From assembly GCA_031290985.1 (NCBI GenBank), contig JARLJW010000062.1:1-44805 (forward strand): a stretch of 44,805 nucleotides of DNA. Reading direction: 5' to 3'. The translations under genes were made by a program, and so were the position numbers. The notes beneath the pieces were generated by a model. It did no database searches. It saw nothing but the letters and a program-made list of their open reading frames with translations, and was not told the origin of the DNA. Positions 24,815-34,001 of the stretch are shown piece after piece. The DNA comes from Verrucomicrobiia bacterium. Its GTDB lineage: Bacteria > Verrucomicrobiota > Verrucomicrobiia > Limisphaerales > UBA11358. Position 1 is the stretch's first letter; each line of letters begins with the position of its first letter.

Positions 24815-26290
24815 ATGACCGATACGAAACAACCTGCCACAGGCTTTTTGGGCAAATTTGCCGTCATGAACGGGGCTGCCCGGGAACTGTGGCTGGTGTT
24901 CGTCCTCAAGCTGCTTAATTTTGCGGCCTATTCGGTGACGAATTCGACGTTGAAGCTGTGGCTGTCTTCCGAATTTGGCTACAGCGACCAACAGGCCTTT
25001 CATATCGTGGCCACCTGGGCGATCAGCATGACGGTGGTTACGTTGCTGGTCGGCTCCTTGACGGATGCGATCGGGTTGCGCAAGGCGTTCTTTTTGGGGA
25101 TTTGGGTATGTGTTTTCGCCCGTTGTGTGATGGTATTCGTGACGGTGCCGTGGTTTGCCTTGGCGGCCGGGCTGTTCCCGCTGGCGGTCGGCGAAGCTTT
25201 GGGCACGCCGGTGCTGGTTGCCGCCACGCGCAAATATTCGACCACCCGGCAGCGTTCCATTTCATTTTCCCTCGTCTACATGATGTTGAACGTCGGCTCC
25301 CTGGCCGCCTCATTTCTGTTTGATTGGGTGCGCCAAGGTTTGGGAGAGCATGGGCATCTCACACTGCCCGGGTTGGGCATCACCATCACGACCTATCGCG
25401 CCTTGTTCCTAGTCAGTCTGATCATTGAATTGTCGATGATTCCGCTGGTGTGGCTCATCCGTCCCGGCGTGGAGGTCACCGATGAAGGCGTGAAGATCAT
25501 CCCGGCCCGGCTCAAACAGGCGGGCGCAAGCCTGTGGAATTCTTTTTTCCGCACCATCCGCAACAGCGCCCGGGAAACTGTGCGCATCTTTGGCCTGCTG
25601 TTCAGAGAGAAGGAATTCTACCGGCTGATTGTTTTCCTGCTGCTGATCGCGTTTCTGAAACTGATCTTCATGCAGATGTACTATGTCTTTCCCACGTTCG
25701 GCATCCGGGAGCTGGGGGACGGGGCACCGGTCGGCCGACTTTGGGCCATCAACGCGATCATGGTGATCTGCCTGCTGCCAATCATCGGTGCCCTGACCCA
25801 GCGGTTTCCGGCGTACACCATGGTGACCGTGGGCGGCCTCATTTCGGCGGCGTCGGTTTTCATCATGGCGCTGCCTACGGCGTGGTTTCAACCTTTGGCG
25901 CATGGTCCTTTCGGGCAATGGATCGGGCATGATTACCTTGGCTTGAAAGGGGAGGTTCACCCGTATTATGTGATGATCACGTTTTATATCATTTTTCTTT
26001 CGGTGGGCGAGGCGTTTTATTCACCGCGCGTTTATGAATATGCCTCGGCGATTGCGCCCAAGGGGCAGGAAGCTTCCTACGCCTCGCTCTCGTACCTGCC
26101 TTTTCTGCTGGCGAAACTGCTGATCGGAATCTTTTCCGGCACGTTGCTGGCAACGTATTGTCCGGCCGTCGGCGAACGGCATTCAGATACGATGTGGCTC
26201 TTTGTGGCGCTCACGGCCACCGTGGCCCCCGTCGGTTTGATTGCCCTGCGCAGCTTGATCCGCGTCCACGAGGCCGGGCGGGAAAATTGA
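24815..26290 (+). CDS. MFS transporter (POT/peptide-transporter-like)
   Basis: An integral membrane protein of 491 residues with at least 11 hydrophobic segments. The MFS motif A is visible between helices 2 and 3 as GSLTDAIGLRKAFFLG. The general layout, with YSVTNSTLKLWL at the start, GEALGTPVLVAATRKY in helix 4-5 and YSPRVYEYASAIAPKGQEASY late in the protein, is reminiscent of the proton-coupled oligopeptide transporter branch, but the EXXERFXYY signature is absent. The substrate is not known. It stands alone, with divergent or distant neighbours. Confidence 0.78.
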   Translation: MTDTKQPATGFLGKFAVMNGAARELWLVFVLKLLNFAAYSVTNSTLKLWLSSEFGYSDQQAFHIVATWAISMTVVTLLVGSLTDAIGLRKAFFLGIWVCVFARCVMVFVTVPWFALAAGLFPLAVGEALGTPVLVAATRKYSTTRQRSISFSLVYMMLNVGSLAASFLFDWVRQGLGEHGHLTLPGLGITITTYRALFLVSLIIELSMIPLVWLIRPGVEVTDEGVKIIPARLKQAGASLWNSFFRTIRNSARETVRIFGLLFREKEFYRLIVFLLLIAFLKLIFMQMYYVFPTFGIRELGDGAPVGRLWAINAIMVICLLPIIGALTQRFPAYTMVTVGGLISAASVFIMALPTAWFQPLAHGPFGQWIGHDYLGLKGEVHPYYVMITFYIIFLSVGEAFYSPRVYEYASAIAPKGQEASYASLSYLPFLLAKLLIGIFSGTLLATYCPAVGERHSDTMWLFVALTATVAPVGLIALRSLIRVHEAGREN

Positions 26291-26346
26291 CCGGGGTGCG
26301 GCGCGTTTTCGATTGGCGAAAAGCAGCCGGCAGTTAACCTCGTCGG

Positions 26347-27597
26347 GTGCATCACATCCGTTGCCTGACTGTCTTGCTGGCTTTGCTCGGCGCACAATTG
26401 AGTGCGTGGGCGGAACCGTTGCCGCATCAAGCCTATGTCTGGCAACGCGCGTGGACGCCGCCGGTCTGTGCCGCGGTGGCGGAACACGCCAGCAATTTCA
26501 TAGAAACCGCCGTGCTGCTGGCCGAGGTTTCGTGGAAAAATAAATTACCCCAGGTCGCCCGCGCCAAGGTCGATTTCCCGACGCTGGCCAAGGTGCATTG
26601 TCCGGTGGGATTGGTGCTGCGGGTTGGTGCTTACGGCGGTGCGCTGGCGGAAAATGGACCGGCCGTGGATTTTCTTGCGGAACTGGCCGGGGCGCTCGCC
26701 GCCGAAGCCCGGGCGGGCCAGGTCGATCCCGTTGAATTGCAGATCGATTTTGACTGCCCTGAATCCAAACTGGATGACTATTGCGGCTGGCTGAAAGCCG
26801 TGCAACGCCGGGTCGCGCCGCTGCCCGTGACCATCACCGCGCTGCCAAGCTGGCTGGATTCACCGGCCTTCACACGGCTCGCCGCCGCCGCAACAAATTA
26901 CATTTTACAGGCCCATTCGCTGGTGCGGCCGACGGATATCCATGCGCCATTCACGTTGTGCGACCCGGAGGTTGCGCGGCGCGCCGTGATCAAGGCGGGG
27001 GCGATCGGGGTTCCGTTCCGTGTCGCACTGCCAACATATACCTATGTCATCGCGTTCAATGCCGCCGGCAAATTCACGGGGCTTTCCGCGGAGTCGCCGC
27101 GTCTGGACTGGCCGGAGGGGACGCAGATACGGGAGATGAAGGCCGATCCGCAGGCGCTGAGTTCGCTGGTCAAATTATGGAGCACAAACCGCCCGTCTTC
27201 GCTGGGCGGGGTCATCTGGTATCGCCTGCCGGTGGCGGTGGATAACTTGAACTGGCGCTGGCCGACGCTCGGTGCAATAGTGGCCGGACGCGAACCGCGT
27301 GAAAAGTTTCACGCGGACGCGCGCCGGGTCGAGGCGGGGCTGGTGGAAATCAGCCTTGTGAACGATGGCGAACTCGACATTTCCTCACGGATCGCAGTGG
27401 AAGCGCGTTGGACCGATGCCCGTTTGATCGCGGGTGACGGGCTGCGTGGCTTTGAAATGGCGGAGCAAAACAACTCCGCCGCGACATTCCAAAACAACCA
27501 GTCGTCGTACCGCCTGCCCGCCGGTGAAACCCAAATCATCGGCTGGCTGCGATGCGACCACGATCGTGAGGTGCAACTTGAAGTCAAAAAATATTAG
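26347..27597 (+). CDS. DUF3142 domain protein, exported
   Basis: A 416-residue protein from GTG 26347, starting with a signal peptide (CLTVLLALLGAQLSAWA). The DUF3142 core includes AYVWQRAWTPPV near the start, PVELQIDFDCPESKLDDYCGWLKAVQ in the middle (given in part), and the DWPEGTQIREMKADP and GGVIWYRLPV blocks. The family looks like a TIM-barrel glycosidase-type fold, with no assigned activity. The next gene starts within its last 20 bases, so the two form an operon. Confidence 0.75.
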   Translation: MHHIRCLTVLLALLGAQLSAWAEPLPHQAYVWQRAWTPPVCAAVAEHASNFIETAVLLAEVSWKNKLPQVARAKVDFPTLAKVHCPVGLVLRVGAYGGALAENGPAVDFLAELAGALAAEARAGQVDPVELQIDFDCPESKLDDYCGWLKAVQRRVAPLPVTITALPSWLDSPAFTRLAAAATNYILQAHSLVRPTDIHAPFTLCDPEVARRAVIKAGAIGVPFRVALPTYTYVIAFNAAGKFTGLSAESPRLDWPEGTQIREMKADPQALSSLVKLWSTNRPSSLGGVIWYRLPVAVDNLNWRWPTLGAIVAGREPREKFHADARRVEAGLVEISLVNDGELDISSRIAVEARWTDARLIAGDGLRGFEMAEQNNSAATFQNNQSSYRLPAGETQIIGWLRCDHDREVQLEVKKY

Positions 27598-28822
27598 CGC
27601 GGCCAGCATTCTGGCCGCGGTCATCGCCGGAGCCGCCACCGGCGCATTTGCGTGCGGCCCGTTTTTCCCCAACACCCTGCTTGATGCGGGCGACAGCGCC
27701 GTCCTGCAACCGCCCAGCGCCGGTTTTGAAGGTGAACTGGCGCGCATGCGACTGGCACCGGCAAAAACGCGCGCCGTGCCCCCGGCCGAAGGGCAACTGT
27801 TGCACGAGCAAGCCACGGAGCTGGAGATGAGCGATCTGGCCGCTGCGCTCAAACGTAAAAAAGTTTCCAGCGAGGAAGCCACCGTGATCATGCAGGCGCA
27901 TCTCGCGGAGCGCATGAAGTTGAACGTGTACCTTGACCAACGGCACCAGTGGTCCAGTTACCGGGAATGGGTTTACGACACGAATGGGGCCGCGCATCTG
28001 GCCGAACCGACCAATCCACCGCCGCCGTTTCCACCGATTGCGGTCACCCCAGGATTGCCGCGCGAATTTGCCGATTACTTCGCCGGGGCGATTGCCTGGC
28101 ATCAGGACGACACCTGGACCGCCCAGCAATCTTGGGAGCGCGTGCTGGCCTTGCCGGAGGGAGAGCGACATTTCAAATCGGTCTGGGCCGCGTTCATGCT
28201 GGCCAAATATCATGAGCGCCTCACCAACGATTTTGGCGACGGCGAGGCGATGAAGCATCTCGAACAAGTCCGGTCACTCGCCAAGGCCGGGTTTGCCGAT
28301 TCGTCAGGGCTGGCCGTGGCCAGCATGGGGGACGAAGCCAGGATTTACCTGCGCCGCAAGGGATACGAAAGCGCCATCGGGCTTTATCTGGATCAATATG
28401 CCGCCGGCGACCGAACCGCGCTGAACTCATTGCGCTTCACCGCCGCCGCCGCCCTGGAGGAAACGGGGGCGACGCCGGAGCAATTGAAGTCGCTGGCGAA
28501 AAACCCGCGTACGCAGCGGGTGATCACCGCGTATTTGATTTCGCGACATCCCTATGCCAGCGCCGATGGAGCCGCGACCGATCCGGACGCCAAAAGGTAT
28601 TTTAACGGCGCGGTGAACTGGCTCAAGGCCGTCGAAGCCGCGCAGGTGAAGGGAGTGGAATCCGCCGAGGAATTCGCACTGGCCGCATACCAGGCCGGTG
28701 ACATGGAGGCCGCGCAGCGCTGGGTCAACCGGGCAGGCGGCAGCGCGGTGGCGCGCTGGTTGCAGGCGAAATTGTTTTTACGCGCCGGGAAGATCGACGA
28801 GGCGGCCGGGTTGCTGGCCTAA
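27578..28822 (+). CDS. Exported TPR-like protein, N-terminal part of a split gene
   Basis: 415 codons from TTG 27578, chosen because GAGG lies six bases upstream and a signal peptide follows (ISAASILAAVIAGAATGAFA, then CGPFFPN). The body is helical and contains TPR-like pairs (WTAQQSWERVLALPEGERHFKSVW, AAFMLAKYHERL, LAAYQAGDMEAAQRWV). The frame meets TAA at 28820-28822 in LRAGKIDEAAGLLA-stop, and the very next codon continues the same protein with VSRDFPQEL. A single C-to-T change of CAA would explain the stop. Function is unknown. The first 20 bases overlap the DUF3142 gene. Confidence 0.7.
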   Translation: MKSKNISAASILAAVIAGAATGAFACGPFFPNTLLDAGDSAVLQPPSAGFEGELARMRLAPAKTRAVPPAEGQLLHEQATELEMSDLAAALKRKKVSSEEATVIMQAHLAERMKLNVYLDQRHQWSSYREWVYDTNGAAHLAEPTNPPPPFPPIAVTPGLPREFADYFAGAIAWHQDDTWTAQQSWERVLALPEGERHFKSVWAAFMLAKYHERLTNDFGDGEAMKHLEQVRSLAKAGFADSSGLAVASMGDEARIYLRRKGYESAIGLYLDQYAAGDRTALNSLRFTAAAALEETGATPEQLKSLAKNPRTQRVITAYLISRHPYASADGAATDPDAKRYFNGAVNWLKAVEAAQVKGVESAEEFALAAYQAGDMEAAQRWVNRAGGSAVARWLQAKLFLRAGKIDEAAGLLA

Positions 28823-30064
28823 GTGAGCCGGGATTTTCCGCAGGAACTGCCGGGCACCAATGCGCCGGGGAACCTGGCCCAAAGCCTGTACGTGGACATC
28901 AACCCGGTCTGGCACGAGCCCATTGGCATCGGCCGCCAGTCGCTGGGCGAACTGGGCGTGCTGCACCTGGTGCGCCGTGAATATGCGGAGGCGCTCGATG
29001 CCCTGCTGCGGTCAGGCTATTGGACGGATGCGGCTTATGTGGCGGAACTCGTGATGACCACGGCTGAATTGAAAGCCTATGTTGACCGCAACTGGCCGGC
29101 GATTGCGGGTCGTGACAAGGAGGTTCTTTCACCGTTGACCGGCTACGACAAACCGATGAGCTGCCGGGAAGAGATCCGCTATCTGCTGGCCCGGCGGATG
29201 GCGCGGGGGGTGGCGGATCGCGAGGCGATGGCTTATTTTCCAACGAATTACGCGGGTGACTACGCGGAATTTTTGGCGAGATTAAAAAACGGCCGGGATA
29301 CCAACCAGCCGGATGAAGCCCGGGCCGAAGCCCTGTTCGCGGCGGCCGTGTTGATACGTACGAACGGCCTCGAATTATTTGGCACTGAATTGGAGCCGGA
29401 CTGGGGCGTGCTGGGCGGCGAATATGAGTTTGATCCCACCTGGCAGGGGCGCAAAACGAACCTGTGGCGAGCAACAATCAACGTGGCGGACCGGGATGAG
29501 ATCGAGCGCGCCTCCTCGCGTTACACCGAGCCGGACCGGCGCTTTCACTACCGGTGGCAGGCTGCGGCACTGGCTTGGGAGGCGGCGCAATTGATGCCGG
29601 ATAATTCCGAGGACACCGCGCGGATGCTTTGCACCGGCGGCACCTGGCTGAAGGACCGCGATCCGCAGGGCGCGGACAAATTTTACAAGGCGCTCGTGCG
29701 GCGCTGCCGCAAGACGAACCTCGGCGAGGAAGCCGACAAAATCCGGTGGTTTCCAGCCCAGCCGTACGATGGCAGCAGGCCACGGTTGGAGACGATCGAA
29801 ATCACAGCGGCGTTAACCAACTCTCTGTCGAGAGATGGTGATGAGTTTTATTCCCCGGAATTTCCCGTGCCCGGCAGGAAATACTCCGTCCACGAGGATG
29901 AAGACGTGTATGTCATCGCGCGAGCCGTGCAACGGCTGGGTTATCCCACGAGCGCAGACATTATCTTGAAGGCAAATCCCGGCATGAAACGCGGGGTTCT
30001 CGGCAGCGGACAGCTCATCATGATTCCCGCAGCGTCGGCCGGGGCGGCGGATACACCAAAATAA
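28823..30064 (+). CDS. TPR/LysM-like protein, C-terminal part of a split gene
   Basis: 413 codons directly in frame after the TAA at 28820-28822. GTG 28823 could serve as a start, but no ribosome-binding site or signal sequence precedes it. Helical repeats continue (ELGVLHLVRREYAEALDALL). Residues 355-405 resemble a LysM domain: YSVHEDEDVYVIARAVQRLG, then ADIILKANPGM, then LGSGQLIMIPA, a peptidoglycan- or chitin-binding fold. If read as one gene with the upstream part, the product is an exported protein of about 829 residues with a signal peptide, TPR-like array and LysM end. The 3' end is two bases from the convergent lipoprotein gene. Confidence 0.65.
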   Translation: MSRDFPQELPGTNAPGNLAQSLYVDINPVWHEPIGIGRQSLGELGVLHLVRREYAEALDALLRSGYWTDAAYVAELVMTTAELKAYVDRNWPAIAGRDKEVLSPLTGYDKPMSCREEIRYLLARRMARGVADREAMAYFPTNYAGDYAEFLARLKNGRDTNQPDEARAEALFAAAVLIRTNGLELFGTELEPDWGVLGGEYEFDPTWQGRKTNLWRATINVADRDEIERASSRYTEPDRRFHYRWQAAALAWEAAQLMPDNSEDTARMLCTGGTWLKDRDPQGADKFYKALVRRCRKTNLGEEADKIRWFPAQPYDGSRPRLETIEITAALTNSLSRDGDEFYSPEFPVPGRKYSVHEDEDVYVIARAVQRLGYPTSADIILKANPGMKRGVLGSGQLIMIPAASAGAADTPK

Positions 30065-30065
30065 A

Positions 30066-31181
<1,116 letters not shown>

Positions 31182-31193
31182 AAAAAAATCACT

Positions 31194-32291
31194 TCACCAG
31201 TGACCGAAGCGGTCTTTGGGAATTTTTGCAGTTTCGGGATATACGAGATAGACGGTGTTATGGGAGGTGGCCCAGGCGCGCAGGACATTGGCCCGTTTGT
31301 AGATGTGCCGGATGCTTTCCACCTTGATGTCCGTCCAGGGGTCGTTGATGACGAGGTCGCCGGTTTCCGTGATGCCCCGGCAGACGGTGAGGTGGCCGCT
31401 GAAATCATCCGCGCGGCCATCCTGCAAAAGATCGTAGCGCGCGGAAATGATCACGGGGATGCCGGCCGCGATCCAATCTTCGATTTCAGAGATGTCGCTG
31501 AACCGAGTGACATATGCGCGCATCCCGTCCAGGCTGCCGGCGAAGGCGGTGTTGAAAGACCAGTTGCCGGTGGCGAATTTGAAGCTGTGATCCGCCACGC
31601 CGGCCGCGACTTCCGGGGCGTCGAGGCTCCAGTCAACCCGGTTGGAAAGGCTGCCCCAGCGGGCCAGCGCCATGGAAAGTGAAGTGGGACTGCACCAACC
31701 ATTGCCGCCGGGATACGATTGCTGTGATCGTTCTGGAGTGGGAATGAGCCTGCCCCACGCGGCGCGATTTGGCGGCAACACCGGCGGTTTGAGCTTGGTG
31801 TTGCACAATGAAATGCCGAGAAATTTCAGGGCGGGCAGGGCACCATTCGTGCCGCCCAGTGTAAGCCGGATTTGAACGGCCCTGGCCGGACTGGTCAAAG
31901 ACAGCGTGTCCGCCCGCACATCGCCATCGGCATCTTTTTGGTTTGGGACGCTCGCGTGCGGGAAAACTATATCGTCTGACGACCAGCGGCCCCATGAAAA
32001 ATACTTGGTGGTGTGCTGCGCCTGGATAGCCCGGGCTTCGATGGTTAAAAATGTTCCCGGGGCCGCCTTTGCATTCCAGGAAAGAACGAGCTGGTTCCAT
32101 TCCATGGGCGATTGGATTTCAGGCGATAACAGCACCAGGCCGCCGCCCGGAGCGGGCATGCGGGTGAAGCCGGAAAGATCCGTCAGCCCGATAAAATGGC
32201 TATAGTTCGCCTGATTGGGCGGTTGCAAGGATTTGCAACCAGACGTCGCCAGGGCGATCAATACCATCGGAAAAACCAACACCTTGTACAT
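31194..32291 (-). CDS. Lipoprotein with C39-like peptidase domain (paralogue 2)
   Basis: 365 residues, lipobox at Cys19 (LIALATSGC). It is aligned end to end with the downstream paralogue: LLSPEIQS, WNQLVLSWNA, RLTLGGTNG, LKFLGIS, GWCSPTSLSMA, GNWSFNTAFAGS, EIEDWIAAGIPVI. The triad is Cys200, His300 and Asp317. Keeping every catalytic residue in both copies argues that both are active. It is the first gene of the pair in transcription order, and I see no strong promoter. Confidence 0.82.
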   Translation of the reverse strand: MYKVLVFPMVLIALATSGCKSLQPPNQANYSHFIGLTDLSGFTRMPAPGGGLVLLSPEIQSPMEWNQLVLSWNAKAAPGTFLTIEARAIQAQHTTKYFSWGRWSSDDIVFPHASVPNQKDADGDVRADTLSLTSPARAVQIRLTLGGTNGALPALKFLGISLCNTKLKPPVLPPNRAAWGRLIPTPERSQQSYPGGNGWCSPTSLSMALARWGSLSNRVDWSLDAPEVAAGVADHSFKFATGNWSFNTAFAGSLDGMRAYVTRFSDISEIEDWIAAGIPVIISARYDLLQDGRADDFSGHLTVCRGITETGDLVINDPWTDIKVESIRHIYKRANVLRAWATSHNTVYLVYPETAKIPKDRFGHW

Positions 32292-32430
32292 GGGTGATAT
32301 TTTGCGGAGTCATCACCAAATGTCGAGCCGAGGATGGTGAAAACTTATTGGTGAGGCTCGCGCAATCCGGTGATGCGCGCGTAAAACTCCCCAGCGCTGG
32401 CGTTTGGGGCATTGAAGCGGCGTGAACGCC

Positions 32431-32461
32431 GCGCCCCGCTCGCGCCCCGCTCGCGCCCCGC
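32431..32461 (+). repeat. Tandem 11-bp repeat
   Basis: GCGCCCCGCTC occurs twice (32431-32441 and 32442-32452), then a partial copy GCGCCCCGC. It lies in the 177-base spacer between the lipoprotein gene and the glycosyltransferase gene, next to GGCGT-GAA-CGCC. Confidence 0.8.
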
Positions 32462-32468
32462 CGTCGTG

Positions 32469-33995
32469 TCACTGCATGGTAGGAGCCTCAATAATGGCAG
32501 GGGTGCGATGAAGCTTTGCCTGACCGGCCAGAAAAACTGTTCCCGCCGCCAGCAGCCACAGCAGGCTTACAGTGGTCACACCGTTGTCGCGCAGCATCCG
32601 GCCGATACCGGGGAGTCGCGCCAGCAGGTCGCCCAACATGAAGACGACCACCGGCAACAGCAGTTTCCAATTCATTTTGGATTGATTGCCTTGCGGCAGG
32701 CCCAAATCAATCAGCACCGAGACCAAAGGCAGCATCAGCAGGTAATAAAAGTTGTGCACGATGGGGCTGGCAACGAGGGCGATGCCGACGAGCAGTCCGG
32801 TGATGGCCAGCAATTCGTGCGGTGAATCCGTGCGCCGGAAACCGGTGACGCAGAGGGTCGCGATGATCATCAACGCGCCCACGGCATAAACGGTGTTGCG
32901 TTCCCACGGAGCGGCTTCGGCTGGACGTTGATCGCGCGGGAGCGAGTGATGGGTCCAGTTATGGAGGGTGGCAAGCAGCGATTGATTGTCCGTGCTGCCC
33001 ATGCCGGTCAACTCGCGCAGGCGTGAGGTATCAGTGCCGTGCCCCAGCGCGGGCTTGGCGAGCACTTCAATCCAGCATTGATATAGTTCCGTCGTCCGTT
33101 TCGGTCCCAGGGTTGCCAGCGGCAAGACGGCCAGCAAAATGAAAAGTCCGGCGACCACGCCAAGGGCCATGTTCCATTGCCGGCGGATGAATGGATACGC
33201 CAGCAGCAGCGGGGGAAACAGCTTGACCGTGGCGGGAAAGGCGAAGCACAGGCCGGCCTTGAAATTCGCCCGGGTGGATATGAGATAAACCCCCAGCGCG
33301 ATGGCGGTCAGCATGAGGATGTCGGCCTGGCCACGGGATAGATCGGTGGCGAGGGAACCAGCGCACACGGCGAGCGGCAACAGCCGACGCCACCACCAAC
33401 GCCGCCGCGCCAGCGCATCCTCTGGCGGTGGCGTGTGAAGTTTGGCGCCTTCCAGCGCGCAAGCGAGGGCGTGGGCAGACAAGAGGATTCCCAACACGCT
33501 CAAGATGTACCACGCGGCCACCACAAAAAAGAAGTGGGTGTTTTCCGCGTGAAAACCGTAATAATTTTTCCCGTCAACCGGGTAGCCCCAAGGCGTGTTG
33601 ACCACCGTTTTTAGTTCGCCCGGGGGCAAGATGGGCGGGGACAGCGGAACGGGTTCGGCGAGCGGCAGGAACAAGATGGCGAGGGCAGGGGGATATTGGT
33701 AATGCCAGCCGTGCCAGTCGGGGATGGCATAGGGATTTTGACCGCTCCAGATCGCGCCCGAGGCGATGCAGAAGACGCCCAGGTCGGTCATCGGCGCGTG
33801 GCGCAGGGCGGTGCGCCGCTCTTGCAGGATGCCAAACGCCACCAACGCACAGATGGTAACGAGGAGGCTGATCCGCTCGTGGCGGCGGAGATTCCAACGG
33901 CTCTGAGTGACGGATGGGTTGTTCAATGTGAGTGCGCAGCTAACCAAAAAGGAATTGCGCGGGCAATGTTTATCCCGGCGCAATGCCTCCGGCAC
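32469..33995 (-). CDS. GT87-type (DUF2029) polyprenyl-sugar glycosyltransferase
   Basis: A protein of up to 508 residues with about ten membrane helices. It has the GT-C/GT87 features: an Asp in PMTDLGVFCIASGAIWSGQNPY, the WHYQYPPALAILFLPL block, and TDLSRGQADILMLTAIALGVYL with the NFKAGLCFAFPATVKLFPPLLL helix pair. Such enzymes transfer sugars from polyprenyl-phosphate donors outside the membrane, for example mannose in actinobacteria. The start is uncertain: GTG 33995 lies just after the metH stop and gives a polar leader, while TTG at 33926 is an alternative. Confidence 0.78.
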   Translation of the reverse strand: MPEALRRDKHCPRNSFLVSCALTLNNPSVTQSRWNLRRHERISLLVTICALVAFGILQERRTALRHAPMTDLGVFCIASGAIWSGQNPYAIPDWHGWHYQYPPALAILFLPLAEPVPLSPPILPPGELKTVVNTPWGYPVDGKNYYGFHAENTHFFFVVAAWYILSVLGILLSAHALACALEGAKLHTPPPEDALARRRWWWRRLLPLAVCAGSLATDLSRGQADILMLTAIALGVYLISTRANFKAGLCFAFPATVKLFPPLLLAYPFIRRQWNMALGVVAGLFILLAVLPLATLGPKRTTELYQCWIEVLAKPALGHGTDTSRLRELTGMGSTDNQSLLATLHNWTHHSLPRDQRPAEAAPWERNTVYAVGALMIIATLCVTGFRRTDSPHELLAITGLLVGIALVASPIVHNFYYLLMLPLVSVLIDLGLPQGNQSKMNWKLLLPVVVFMLGDLLARLPGIGRMLRDNGVTTVSLLWLLAAGTVFLAGQAKLHRTPAIIEAPTMQ

Positions 33996-34001
33996 CGACG
34001 A

